Counted from the stretch's first letter, positions 19,595 through 29,164 are shown. The stretch is DNA of 64,000 nucleotides from CAYOWK01 sp964407665 (GCA_964407665.1 CAYOWK010000022.1:1-64000); one strand, 5' to 3'. The notes: generated by a model not told the origin, from the letters alone. A program made the numbers and translations.

Positions 19595-20466
19595 GCGACC
19601 ACCCCGGCGTTTGCAAAACCATGCGCCAGAAGGGAAAGCGGCGTGCGCGCCTCCTCGCTGGTCGAGTGCGGCACGAACCGCCAGCCCAGCGACGCCGCCA
19701 GATTCGTCATCTCTTCGCGGCGCTGCCGGAACCGCTCCAGATAGGCGTCCCGTATGGTCTCGGCGCGGCCGACAAGCCTCTGCTTCTCTTCACCAGGCCG
19801 GTGGAAACGCACGCGGCCCTGGAACGGATAGCCTTCCTCGATCGGGTCGCACACCTGCAGCAGGGCGCCGTCCCGGCACTTGTTGGCAAGCGCCTTCAGA
19901 TTGTGCTGCCAGAGGTTGAGCGGCGCATAGAAATCACTGGCGATGACGACTGCAGCTGCATCGCGCGGCGGCGGCGGAAACGGCGTCTCCGCCTTGATGT
20001 TTCGCATGTCCTCCCCGACCCGCGACGACGCCTTGGCCCCGGACACCGGAGACCGGCCGCCGCCCAGCGCGCCGCAGCGCTCGCCGGATCGCGACAGGGC
20101 GCCGGCCAGCGCCATCGAGATAACCAGCGCCCGGTCCGCTTTCAGGATCCGTTCCTCGTCGCTCGACCACTGGAAACCGGGCGACGGGTCGACCCAGAAC
20201 AGGAAGGTCCGCGCCGTCTCCAGCTCGGTTTCGCGTACATAGAGGTTCTCTTCACGGGCCGAGCGGCGCCAGTCGACCCGGTCGGCGCCGTCCTCGCTCA
20301 GATGGCGCCTGTACTGCCAGAAATTCTCGCCCGTACCCGAACGCCTCCGGCTGGCCGAGCCGAGGTGCGCCACCGACGCGGCGCGAGCCTGCGTCGACAG
20401 CGTACCGAGGTCGGCCGCCAGCGCGGCAGCTTCAGCTTTCAACTCGGAGAGAGGCGCCTGGGGCAA
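19591..20466 (-). CDS. DUF58 domain-containing protein
   Basis: A 291-residue soluble protein with the DUF58 signature RVDWRRSAREENLYVRE at about residues 80-96. DUF58 is a VWA-like family nearly always encoded next to MoxR ATPases. The start is a TTG at 20466 with AGAGGA about 9 nt upstream; no ATG fits better. It lies 27 nt after moxR and overlaps the BatA/DUF4159 gene by 4 nt. It probably acts as a MoxR client or adaptor, inferred from context only. Confidence 0.9.
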   Translation of the reverse strand: MPQAPLSELKAEAAALAADLGTLSTQARAASVAHLGSASRRRSGTGENFWQYRRHLSEDGADRVDWRRSAREENLYVRETELETARTFLFWVDPSPGFQWSSDEERILKADRALVISMALAGALSRSGERCGALGGGRSPVSGAKASSRVGEDMRNIKAETPFPPPPRDAAAVVIASDFYAPLNLWQHNLKALANKCRDGALLQVCDPIEEGYPFQGRVRFHRPGEEKQRLVGRAETIRDAYLERFRQRREEMTNLAASLGWRFVPHSTSEEARTPLSLLAHGFANAGVVA

Positions 20467-20493
20467 GTCTGCGGGGTCCTCTGTCAGCCGCCG

Positions 20494-21498
<1,005 letters not shown>

Positions 21499-21545
21499 GC
21501 TGGCGCTTTACCTATGTCTGGAGCCTTGCCGCTTCTGGAGCCGCC

Positions 21546-22133
21546 ATGACGAACGGAACCCAAGACAAAGCCGGCACGCTGATGGACCTTGTGTCCACTC
21601 TGCAAGCGGAAGCGGGCTTGGGGAAGCCCCGTTCGCTGCCTCCGGTGCACAAATGGAATCCTGAACACTGTGGCGACATCGGCCTTGAGATACGGCGCGA
21701 CGGTTCCTGGTGGCAGGACGGCGTCCGGTTTACCCGCGACCGGCTGGTGCGGTTGTTCTCGACGATACTGCGCAAGGATTCGGACGGCTACTATCTTGTG
21801 ACGCCTCACGAAAAGGTGGTCGTGAAAGTCGAGGACGCCCCGTTCCTCGCGATTCGGGCGGACCGGGTGGTTGAAAACGGTCAGCCCGCGATAGTGGTCA
21901 CCACCAATGTGGGCGATGTCGTGACAATAGAGCCCGGCCACCCCCTGCGCGTCGCCACCGACGCCGGAACGGGCGAGCCCTCGGCCTATGTGCTCGTCCG
22001 CGGCGGCCTGGAGGCGCGGCTGGTCCGTCCCGCCTGGTACGATCTGGTCGACTGGGCGGATCTCGACGAGACCGCCGGGGTCTTGTCCGTTCGCTCCGGC
22101 GGCGAAACCTTCCCGCTTGGGCCCGCAGGCTGA
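21546..22133 (+). CDS. DUF1285 domain-containing protein
   Basis: A 195-residue predicted cytoplasmic protein of the DUF1285 family, function unknown. Typical features are CGDIGLEIRRDGSWW, then RLVRLFSTILRKDSDGYYLVTPHEK and VEDAPFLAIR. I chose the ATG at 21546 (MTNGTQDKAG). It heads a plus-strand cluster with a Nudix hydrolase, a DUF6111 protein and CCA transferase, an arrangement I know from other alphaproteobacteria. It is divergent from moxR. Confidence 0.88.
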   Translation: MTNGTQDKAGTLMDLVSTLQAEAGLGKPRSLPPVHKWNPEHCGDIGLEIRRDGSWWQDGVRFTRDRLVRLFSTILRKDSDGYYLVTPHEKVVVKVEDAPFLAIRADRVVENGQPAIVVTTNVGDVVTIEPGHPLRVATDAGTGEPSAYVLVRGGLEARLVRPAWYDLVDWADLDETAGVLSVRSGGETFPLGPAG

Positions 22134-22152
22134 CGTCAGGCAGGACCCCACG

Positions 22153-22827
22153 ATGCCCTTCACCACCCGCGAGGATTTCGAACGCCGGGCGCTGGCCCGC
22201 CTGCTGCCGGTCGACGCCGGCCCGACTGGCTATACCCGCAGCGACTACGATCTCACCCCCGGCCTGAGAACTCCCCTGACAGGCGACCATCGCCGCGCCG
22301 CCGTTCTGGTCGGCCTGATCGACCGGGGCGACGATTTCGGCGTCCTCCTGACCGTCCGCCCGGCAACCATGCGCGAACATGCGGGGCAGGTGGCCTTTCC
22401 CGGAGGCCGCATCGACCCGTCCGACGCCTCGCCGCTGGCCGCAGCCCTGCGCGAAGCCCACGAAGAGGTCGGTCTCGATCCGGCGGACGCGCGGCTCCTC
22501 GGGCAGGCGGATCCCTACCTCACATCGACCGGCTACGTCGTTTCGCCCTTCGTGGCGGTCCTGCCCGCCAGCTTCGTGCCCGCGCCGGAGGCCTGGGAGG
22601 TGGCGGATGTCTTCGAGACGCCGCTATCCTTCCTGATGAACCCGGCCAGTCACCTCCGCCACGCCCGGGAATACGGGGGCATATCCCGTTCCTTCTATGC
22701 GATGCCGCACAATGGTCGCTATATATGGGGTGCGACTGCAGGCATGATAAAGTCGCTTTACGACAGGCTCTACGGAGAGGAGCTGACGAGGCCGGGTCCA
22801 GCCGGCCCCCACGAGGAGACGACCTGA
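22153..22827 (+). CDS. CoA pyrophosphatase, Nudix family
   Basis: Nudix hydrolase of the NudL/CoA-pyrophosphatase type, predicted to cleave CoA or acyl-CoA to phosphopantetheine and 3',5'-ADP. 224 aa from the ATG at 22153. The UPF0035 signature LLTVRPATMREHAGQVAFPGG (about 65-85) runs into the Nudix box, ending REAHEEVGL (about 100-108). The stop overlaps the DUF6111 start by 1 nt (TGATG). Substrate is assigned from the UPF0035 motif only. Confidence 0.92.
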   Translation: MPFTTREDFERRALARLLPVDAGPTGYTRSDYDLTPGLRTPLTGDHRRAAVLVGLIDRGDDFGVLLTVRPATMREHAGQVAFPGGRIDPSDASPLAAALREAHEEVGLDPADARLLGQADPYLTSTGYVVSPFVAVLPASFVPAPEAWEVADVFETPLSFLMNPASHLRHAREYGGISRSFYAMPHNGRYIWGATAGMIKSLYDRLYGEELTRPGPAGPHEETT

Positions 22828-23165
22828 TGGCGATGAGAATTCTGCTGGAGCTGGCGCTCTTCGTGTCGCCCTTCGTGATCTTCTTCATCTACCGCGCCGC
22901 CTCGAAGGACCTCTCCGTTCGCGACCGCTGGCCGCTGACGATGCTGGTCAGCATCGGCGCCGGCCTCGCGGTCATCGCCCTGATCATCCCGCCGCTTCTC
23001 CAGCCGTCCCAGAAGGGCAAGTGCTACCAGGCGCCGCGCTACGTCGACGGACAGACGATTCCCGGCGGCATGGTCGACTGCGACACCCTGAATGCGCCCG
23101 TGAAGGACGCGCCGCCGCCGGCCCGCGCCCCCGTCGCCCCGCGCGACACCGGCCGCCCCCAGTGA
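22827..23165 (+). CDS. DUF6111 family small membrane protein
   Basis: A 112-residue protein with two hydrophobic segments (about 5-22 and 36-56) and a C-terminal Pro/Ala-rich tail after GKCYQAPRYVDG. It matches what I know of DUF6111, found between Nudix and CCA-transferase genes in this class. The start codon overlaps the Nudix stop. No function is known; a membrane anchor or small regulatory subunit is possible. Confidence 0.82.
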   Translation: MAMRILLELALFVSPFVIFFIYRAASKDLSVRDRWPLTMLVSIGAGLAVIALIIPPLLQPSQKGKCYQAPRYVDGQTIPGGMVDCDTLNAPVKDAPPPARAPVAPRDTGRPQ

Positions 23166-23190
23166 AGCGCGCCTGGGTGAGCCGCCAGCC

Positions 23191-24414
23191 GTGACGCGCC
23201 TGCCTGCCCAGTCCTGGATCACCGGGCCCGCCGCCCGCCGCGTGCTGGAGGCGCTGGAGGCTGTCCGCCCCGGCGGCGCGCGTTTCGTGGGCGGCTGCGT
23301 CCGCGACGCGCTCCTCGGCGCCACGCCCGCCGACATCGACATCGCTACCCAGCTGACGCCCACCGAGGTCGCCGCCGCCATGCGCGCCGCCCACATCGCT
23401 GTCCACGAAACGGGCCTCGAGCACGGCACCCTGACGGTGGTCGCCGACGGCCAGCCCTTTGAAGTCACCACCCTCCGCCGCGACGTCGAGACCGACGGTC
23501 GCCGCGCCACCGTCGCCTTCACCGAGGACTGGGCGGAGGACGCCCAGCGCCGCGACTTCCGCATCAACGCCCTCTACGCCGCCCCCGATGGCGAAGTCTT
23601 CGACCCCACCGGCGGCGGCCTGCAGGACCTCGCCGACCGCCGCGTGATCTTCGTCGGCGACCCCGAAACCCGCATCCGCGAGGATTACCTCCGCATCCTG
23701 CGCTTCTTCCGCTTCAGCGCCCGTTTCGGCGCCGGCGCCCTCGACCCGGATGGACTGGCCGCCTGCGCCAGACTGAAATCCGGCCTCGACACGCTCTCCG
23801 CCGAACGCGTCTGGATGGAGACGCACCGGCTGATGACCACCGAGCACCTAGCCATCTCGCTTGAGGCGATGGAGGCGACCGGCATCCTCAAGCAGCTCTT
23901 CCCCGAGGCGGGCCTCGATACCGTCATGGCCGTCCTGGCGCTCGACCGCGAGGAGGGGCTCCCGCCCGACGCCCTGATCCGCTTCCTCGCGCTGTTCTGG
24001 CCCGACCCCGAAGCCGTTGGACGGGTCACCCGCTCGCTGAAGATGTCCAACGCCGAAAGCCTGCGCCTGCGCCAGGCCGCCAGCGACACGACCCCGCTTG
24101 CCCCCGCCATGTCGCCAGAGGACCAGCGCCGCGCCCTCTACGCGATGGGCGAGACTGTCTGGCGCGACCGCATCCACATCGCCTGGGCGCTCGACCCCAC
24201 ACACGCCGCTTCCTGGCGGGAGATGCTCGCCTTGCCAGACCACTGGCCACGCCCGCAGCTACCGGTCACCGGCGACGACCTCCTCGCAGCCGGCATCCCC
24301 ACAGGCCCCGACCTCGGCCGCACACTGAAGTCGCTCGAGGCGGCTTGGATCGCCTCCGACTTCACGCTACGGCGAGAGGACCTGCTGACACGGGTAAAGT
24401 CCGGCTCATCCTGA
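23191..24414 (+). CDS. cca: CCA tRNA nucleotidyltransferase
   Basis: Class II nucleotidyltransferase; in this family it adds or repairs the 3' CCA end of tRNAs, though poly(A) polymerases share the fold. 407 aa from a GTG start at 23191, 25 nt after the DUF6111 stop. The polymerase head has FVGGCVRDALLG (GGCVRD at 34-39) and the metal-binding DID (48-50), then RRDFRINALY and the ERVWMET neck region. It is last in its cluster, followed by a perfect 12-bp hairpin at 24417-24444. Confidence 0.93.
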   Translation: MTRLPAQSWITGPAARRVLEALEAVRPGGARFVGGCVRDALLGATPADIDIATQLTPTEVAAAMRAAHIAVHETGLEHGTLTVVADGQPFEVTTLRRDVETDGRRATVAFTEDWAEDAQRRDFRINALYAAPDGEVFDPTGGGLQDLADRRVIFVGDPETRIREDYLRILRFFRFSARFGAGALDPDGLAACARLKSGLDTLSAERVWMETHRLMTTEHLAISLEAMEATGILKQLFPEAGLDTVMAVLALDREEGLPPDALIRFLALFWPDPEAVGRVTRSLKMSNAESLRLRQAASDTTPLAPAMSPEDQRRALYAMGETVWRDRIHIAWALDPTHAASWREMLALPDHWPRPQLPVTGDDLLAAGIPTGPDLGRTLKSLEAAWIASDFTLRREDLLTRVKSGSS

Positions 24415-24416
24415 GG

Positions 24417-24444
24417 CCGGTGAGACGCGACAGCGTCTCACCGG
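24417..24444. terminator. Bidirectional terminator-like hairpin between cca and the DUF1254 gene
   Basis: Perfect 12-bp stem (24417-24428 with 24433-24444, starting CCGGTGAG) and a GACA tetraloop, lying between two convergent stop codons (24414 and 24473). There is no clear T-run on either side, so termination would rest on the stem or on Rho. The position fits a shared terminator. Confidence 0.6.
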
Positions 24445-24472
24445 GGACTCGAAGGACGGGCCGGACTTGCCG

Positions 24473-25822
24473 CTAAACCCGCTTCACCGGCGGCACCCGC
24501 CACTTCCGCTCACGCAGCGGGGCGCCCGGCAGATACGCGCGCAGCGCCAGCCGGATCGGCCCCTCCGGCGCCGGCAGCCAGTTCGCCGCCATGTCGCCCT
24601 CCGGACGCTGTCGCTGCATCAGGATGTCGATGGAGCCGTCTGCATTCCGCTTCAGCCCCGGCGTGCGGTCGCCGATGGCGTAGCGACGGATCGGGTTCTC
24701 CGTGAAGAAATAGCGCCCGTCCGGCTCGGCCTGGTACATCGTCAGCGACCAGAACGCGTCCGCCGGCACGCCCCCCGCAGGCACGGTCCACACATAGCTG
24801 TTGGCGCCGGTCAGTTGCGCGCCGCCCGCGTCGAACGACGACTGGTAGTACATCGCCTCTTCCTCGCCGAGCGCAGCCAGCCCGGACAGCGCCGTCATCG
24901 CCCGAAGCCGGTCATTGGCTCCGAAATTGCCGAGACCCTTTTCCTGATACGCCCAGCCGTCGATGACGGTCTCGCGCTTCATGACCTCAGCCTTGACGCG
25001 TTCCTGCTGCACGGGAATCTCGCTGCGCCAGGCCTCCGCCATCTCGGGAGACGGGCGCGCATACGGCCCAATCCCCACGGACGAGAAGGGCGCCGCGCGG
25101 CCGATATTGCCGTCCAGCTTCGTGCGGCCCCCGGCGGTACGCGCCAGCGCCTCGTTGACGATGGCGAGGAAGTTGCCCGGGTCATCGATGCGCGAGATCA
25201 TGGTGGCGTAGGCCTGCGCCGGCCCACGGTCCGCCGCCACGCGAACCTTGATCTTTTCCTGCAGCGCACGCGCCGCCGCGAGGTCCGCTTCGCCATCCAC
25301 CACGATCCGGCACAGCATCCAGACGTCATTGGTCGGCGAGCGGAGCAGCGTTACGCCCTCCGGCGCTGCGCCGGTCCACTGCGGCCCCACCATCCAGAAC
25401 CGGCCGCCCTGACCCTTGGTGGCGCGCGTGCCGATATAGGCAAAGTTGTCCGTGAACAGGTCCATGAACGCGATCGACCAGTAGCGGCTGGTGTCGGTCG
25501 GCGCCTCGATCTCCACCGGCCCGCCCGACAGCTCCAGGAAGCCCGAGGAATAAACCGTGTCGTTGTTCGGCGTCGTGACTTCGCGCGAGGTGTGGTCCGC
25601 CAGCGCCGCGCGGTGGCCCACCCGGTTCAGCGCCGCAGCCTTGTTCCCCGCTGTCCGCGTCTGCTGCGTGCGCACGAACTCATAGACCGGAAAGGCATAG
25701 TTGAACGCCGCCGCATAATCTCCAGCCGTCGCCGTCCGGCCCGCGCTTCCGGCCGTCGAACACCCGGCGGCGCCCAGCAGGGGCAGGGCGGATGCGGCGG
25801 TCAGAAAGCTGCGGCGGTTCAT
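24473..25822 (-). CDS. DUF1254/DUF1214 domain lipoprotein
   Basis: A 449-residue exported protein. The N-terminus MNRRSFLTAASALPLLGAAGC combines a twin-arginine pattern (RRSFL) with a lipobox (GAAGC), so it may be a Tat-exported lipoprotein. A DUF1254 region (about 45-170) with YSSGFLELSGGPVEIEAP is followed by a DUF1214 region (about 320-430) with FWSLTMYQAEPDG, and the end is basic. I chose the ATG at 25822 because only it gives a proper signal peptide. The function of the family is not established. It stands alone, convergent with cca. Confidence 0.88.
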   Translation of the reverse strand: MNRRSFLTAASALPLLGAAGCSTAGSAGRTATAGDYAAAFNYAFPVYEFVRTQQTRTAGNKAAALNRVGHRAALADHTSREVTTPNNDTVYSSGFLELSGGPVEIEAPTDTSRYWSIAFMDLFTDNFAYIGTRATKGQGGRFWMVGPQWTGAAPEGVTLLRSPTNDVWMLCRIVVDGEADLAAARALQEKIKVRVAADRGPAQAYATMISRIDDPGNFLAIVNEALARTAGGRTKLDGNIGRAAPFSSVGIGPYARPSPEMAEAWRSEIPVQQERVKAEVMKRETVIDGWAYQEKGLGNFGANDRLRAMTALSGLAALGEEEAMYYQSSFDAGGAQLTGANSYVWTVPAGGVPADAFWSLTMYQAEPDGRYFFTENPIRRYAIGDRTPGLKRNADGSIDILMQRQRPEGDMAANWLPAPEGPIRLALRAYLPGAPLRERKWRVPPVKRV

Positions 25823-25949
25823 GCGGACTATCCTCCGATACGACTGAAGCATCAGAGCATCTTGAATGAACCAGCACAATTCCCGCTACGCTGATAGGTC
25901 TTGGCCGGTCAGCCCTGATCGAACCGCCCATCCCGCTCCCGGGTTGCCG

Positions 25950-26660
25950 CTAGTCGCCCAGCGGCGCTCCGCCGAAGCGCTGGCGGGCCTCGGCCCTGGC
26001 GGCGGCGGCCCCACTCTCGTCGCCCAGACCGGCCCGCGCCCTTGCGAGTTCATCGTAGAGCCGCTCCGTCGCGTCCTCGCGCATCGCCCCCTCCGACGCA
26101 ATCCTCGCGGCTTCGTCGTGTCGGCCCAGCTCATTCAGCGTTGTAGCAGAAAAGTAGTAGGCGTCGCTGTTGGGGTCGAGCACCAACGCCCGCGTGCAAT
26201 CTTCATGAGCTTCTTCCCACCGGCCCAAGCCACCGCGAACAACGCAGCGCGACAGTCGTCCCTGCCATTCATCCTCGAGCGCCAACGCATCAGTATAGAG
26301 CCCTTCGGCATGAGCAAAATCGCCCAGCTCGCGATATGTCCAGGCCAGCATGCGAAGAGCGGACGCGTCGTCCTCAGCCAGTTTCACGGCCCGCTCAAGA
26401 TCGTTCCTGGATCGCGCCAATTGACCGGAGTTGCGAAGAGCGACCCCGCGATGCACGAGGACGTCCACCTTGTCCTGACCCGCCAATTTGGGAGTTGCAT
26501 TCAGAGCCTTCGTGCAGAGGTCGACTGCAGGCTCAGGCGCAGTCTGTGGGTCCTCTCGAAGACAGGCTTCGGTTGCCTCCGCCGTACTGGTCGGCGCTGT
26601 CGTCTCTGTTCCGCAGCCTGCCAGCAGGCACCCAGCACTAAGCAGCAGGTATCGAACCAC
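25950..26660 (-). CDS. TPR-repeat lipoprotein
   Basis: A 236-residue predicted lipoprotein: hydrophobic N-terminus with lipobox LAGC (Cys at about 16), then at least three tetratricopeptide-like units (about 60-190), e.g. ALRMLAWTYRELGDFAHAEGLY and DAYYFSATTLNELGRHDEAA. The start is taken as the GTG at 26660 because GGGGGAT lies 6 nt upstream and only this gives a signal peptide. TPRs imply protein-protein contacts in the periplasm or at the membrane; I do not recognise a specific family. Three TTGCNGCA repeats lie upstream. Confidence 0.72.
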   Translation of the reverse strand: MVRYLLLSAGCLLAGCGTETTAPTSTAEATEACLREDPQTAPEPAVDLCTKALNATPKLAGQDKVDVLVHRGVALRNSGQLARSRNDLERAVKLAEDDASALRMLAWTYRELGDFAHAEGLYTDALALEDEWQGRLSRCVVRGGLGRWEEAHEDCTRALVLDPNSDAYYFSATTLNELGRHDEAARIASEGAMREDATERLYDELARARAGLGDESGAAAARAEARQRFGGAPLGD

Positions 26661-26720
26661 GTACGCATCCCCCAATTTCCCGCTTGGAGAAAACCACGTG
26701 AGCGCGATCTGGCAAGGGGG

Positions 26721-26755
26721 GCTTGCCGCACGGGTTGCAGCACGTTGCGGCAAGC
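26721..26755. repeat. Inverted repeat with three TTGCNGCA units upstream of the TPR lipoprotein gene
   Basis: A 10-bp perfect inverted repeat (26721-26730 with 26746-26755, arm GCTTGCCGCA) spans 15 nt. Within it TTGCNGCA occurs three times, at 26723, 26735 and 26745, spaced 12 and 10 nt, close to one DNA turn. It lies 63-95 nt upstream of the TPR lipoprotein start and downstream of the katG terminator. It could be an operator for that gene; no regulator is known to me. Confidence 0.45.
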
Positions 26756-26787
26756 AACAGGCGGTGGGGCGAGCTCACTTGTTCCCC

Positions 26788-26818
26788 AAAAAAATACCCC
26801 GGGACCGAAGTCCCGGGG
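26788..26818 (-). terminator. Rho-independent terminator of katG
   Basis: On the minus strand, a 9-bp all-strong stem CCCCGGGAC / GTCCCGGGG closes a TTCG tetraloop and is followed by TA and seven T residues. It lies 31-61 nt past the katG stop. This is a classical intrinsic terminator. Confidence 0.9.
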
Positions 26819-26848
26819 CAGTCTCCCTGGAAAGGTATTGAGGCCGGA

Positions 26849-29038
26849 TCAGGCGCGGAGGTCGAACCGGTCGAGCTCCATCACCTTCGCCCACGCCGCC
26901 ACGAAGTCCTTCACGAACTTCTCTTTCGAGTCGTCGGAGCCATAGGCTTCCGCCAGCGCGCGCAGCTGCGAGTTCGAGCCGAAGATCAGGTCGGCGCGCG
27001 TGCCGGTCCACTTCACCTCGTTCGTGGCGCGATCGACGCCCTCGAACAGGTTGTCATGCCGGTCTTCCACGGCGTTCCACTTCACGCCCATGTCGAGCAG
27101 GTTGACGAAGAAGTCGTTCGTCAGCTTGCCCGGCGACTTCGTCAGCACGCCGAGCTTGGCGTCGCCAACCTGCAGCACGCGCAGGCCGCCGATCAGCACC
27201 GTCAGTTCCGGCGCCGTCAGCTCCAGCAGCTGGGCCTTGTCGACGAGGTGATCCTCGATCGCCATGATCGGCTTGCGCACATAGTTGCGGAAGCCGTCCG
27301 CCTTGGGTTCAAGCCAGGCGAAGGACTCGACCTCGGTCTCGTCCTGCGTGGCGTCGGCGCGGCCCGGCGTGAAGGGGACCTTTACATCGTAGCCGGCGTC
27401 CTTCGCCGCTTTCTCGACCGCCGCACAGCCGCCCAGCACGATCAGGTCAGCCAGCGAGACCTTCTTGAAGCCGGTGTTGAAACCGGCCTGGATGGCCTCC
27501 AGCGCCGCGATCACCTTGGCGAGCTGGGCCGGCTTGTTGACCTCCCAGTTCTTCAAGGGGCTCAGGCGGATGCGAGCGCCATTGGCGCCGCCGCGCTTGT
27601 CCGACCCGCGGAACGTCGAGGCCGAAGCCCAGGCCGTCTCGGCGAGTTCTGCAACCGACAGGCCGGTTCCAAGGATCTTCGCCTTCAGCGCTTCGGCGTC
27701 GGCGTTGTCGATGTTGCTGGGCGCGCCGGAGATCGGGTCCTGCCAGATCAGCGTTTCCTTCGGCACGAGCTTGCCGCGATAGAGGACCTTCGGTCCCATG
27801 TCGCGGTGGGTCAGCTTGTACCAGGCGCGGGCGAAGGCGTCGGCGAACTCGGCCGGGTTGGCCAGATACCGGCGCGAAATCTGCTCGTAGGCCGGGTCCA
27901 TGCGCATGGCCATGTCGGCCGTCGTCATCATGGGGGCGTGCTTCTTGTTCGGATCGAACGCGTCCTCGACCGTGCCGTCGCCGGTTGTCCCGACCGGTTT
28001 CCACTGGTGGGCGCCAGCAGGGGACTTGGTCAGCTCCCACTCGTATTTGAACAGCGTTTCCAGATAGCCCATGTCCCAGGTCGTGGGCTTGGGCTTCCAG
28101 GCGCCTTCGATCCCGGAGGTGATGGTGTGCCCGGCCATGCCGCTCTCGAACGAGCTGGTCCAGCCCAGGCCCTGCTGCCAGATTTCAGCGCCTTCCGGCT
28201 CCTTGCCGACATGGCTTTCGGGGCCCGCGCCATGGGCCTTGCCGAACGTATGACCGCCGGCGACGAGCGCCACCGTTTCAGCATCGTTCATCGCCATGCG
28301 CGCGAACGTCTCGCGGATGTCGTGGGCGGATTTCAGTGGGTCGGGATTTCCGTCCGGCCCCTGCGGGTTGACGTAGATCAGGCCCATCTGAACAGCGCCC
28401 AGATCGCCGTAGAGCTCCCGCTCCCCGGAGTAGCGGCTCTTCTCGGCCTTGCTGTCTGCCAGCCAGGCTTCTTCGGCGCCCCAGTTCACCTGCTGCTCGG
28501 GCTCCCACGTATCGGCACGGCCGCCTCCGAACCCGAAGGTCGGTCCGCCCATCGACTCGATCGCGACGTTGCCGGTCAGGATCAGCAGGTCGGCCCACGA
28601 AAGCTTCTCGCCGTACTTCTTCTTGATCGGCCAGAGCAGGCGGCGCGCCTTGTCGAGGTTGCCATTGTCCGGCCACGAGTTGAGCGGAGCAAACCGCTGC
28701 TGCCCGCGTCCGCCGCCGCCGCGACCGTCGCCGACGCGGTAGGTGCCGGCGGCGTGCCACGCCATGCGGATGAAGAATGGCCCGTAGTGTCCATAGTCGG
28801 CCGGCCACCACGACTGGCTGTCGGTCATCAGGGCGCGCAGATCCGCGACCACCGCATCAAGATCGAGACTTTCAAACGCCTTGGCGTAGTCGAAGTCCTT
28901 GCCCATCGGGTTGGACTCCGCGGTGTTCTGGTGAAGCACCGAAACGTTGACCTGATTGGGCCACCAGTCGCGGTTCATGCGGCCGCGTGAATGGGGAACA
29001 GGGCACTTTCCGCCGGTCCCGCCTGTCGATCCGTCCAT
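26849..29038 (-). CDS. katG: Bifunctional catalase-peroxidase KatG
   Basis: Heme enzyme that removes hydrogen peroxide by catalase and peroxidase reactions. 729 aa, the normal two-domain length, from the ATG at 29038 with GAGGAACG upstream. Distal heme residues R91, W94 and H95 are in IRMAWHAAGTYR; W94, Y222 (in IYVNPQGPDG) and M248 form the expected covalent adduct that confers catalase activity; the proximal heme His is H263 in GGHTFG. The C-terminal half is the usual degenerate copy. Two Irr/PerR-like palindromes lie in the promoter region, and an Irr/PerR-type regulator gene lies 1.3 kb away. Confidence 0.97.
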   Translation of the reverse strand: MDGSTGGTGGKCPVPHSRGRMNRDWWPNQVNVSVLHQNTAESNPMGKDFDYAKAFESLDLDAVVADLRALMTDSQSWWPADYGHYGPFFIRMAWHAAGTYRVGDGRGGGGRGQQRFAPLNSWPDNGNLDKARRLLWPIKKKYGEKLSWADLLILTGNVAIESMGGPTFGFGGGRADTWEPEQQVNWGAEEAWLADSKAEKSRYSGERELYGDLGAVQMGLIYVNPQGPDGNPDPLKSAHDIRETFARMAMNDAETVALVAGGHTFGKAHGAGPESHVGKEPEGAEIWQQGLGWTSSFESGMAGHTITSGIEGAWKPKPTTWDMGYLETLFKYEWELTKSPAGAHQWKPVGTTGDGTVEDAFDPNKKHAPMMTTADMAMRMDPAYEQISRRYLANPAEFADAFARAWYKLTHRDMGPKVLYRGKLVPKETLIWQDPISGAPSNIDNADAEALKAKILGTGLSVAELAETAWASASTFRGSDKRGGANGARIRLSPLKNWEVNKPAQLAKVIAALEAIQAGFNTGFKKVSLADLIVLGGCAAVEKAAKDAGYDVKVPFTPGRADATQDETEVESFAWLEPKADGFRNYVRKPIMAIEDHLVDKAQLLELTAPELTVLIGGLRVLQVGDAKLGVLTKSPGKLTNDFFVNLLDMGVKWNAVEDRHDNLFEGVDRATNEVKWTGTRADLIFGSNSQLRALAEAYGSDDSKEKFVKDFVAAWAKVMELDRFDLRA

Positions 29039-29113
29039 CTCGTTCCTCGCTTGGCTGTTGCGTTTCTGTATGGGGCGCAGCCCGCTCACTCCGGCGGGAT
29101 GTCGATGCGCTGC

Positions 29114-29142
29114 ACGTTAGAACCGTTCTCAAAAACAGCCAA
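29114..29142 (-). promoter_or_regulatory. Candidate katG promoter
   Basis: Read on the minus strand: -35 TTGGCT (29142-29137), 17-nt spacer, -10 TAACGT (29119-29114). The -10 is a weak match but overlaps the palindrome at 29117-29131 by three bases, as expected for a repressed promoter. The transcript would have a leader of roughly 70 nt before the katG start at 29038. Confidence 0.45.
29117..29131. promoter_or_regulatory. Irr/PerR-like operator 1 of katG
   Basis: TTAGAACCGTTCTCA, a 6-3-6 palindrome close to the ICE motif bound by Irr (TTTAGAA-N3-TTCTAAA); one of six arm pairs is imperfect. It touches the predicted katG -10. Binding by the regulator encoded at 30296-30697 is inferred. Confidence 0.5.
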
Positions 29143-29149
29143 GCCCCTT

Positions 29150-29164
29150 TTGGAATAATTCTAA
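29150..29164. promoter_or_regulatory. Irr/PerR-like operator 2 of katG
   Basis: TTGGAATAATTCTAA, a second 6-3-6 palindrome 33 nt from the first (about three DNA turns), upstream of the predicted katG -35. It matches the ICE pattern and 11 of 14 fixed positions of the Bacillus PerR box as I remember it. It could also serve the divergent gene at 29312. Confidence 0.5.
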
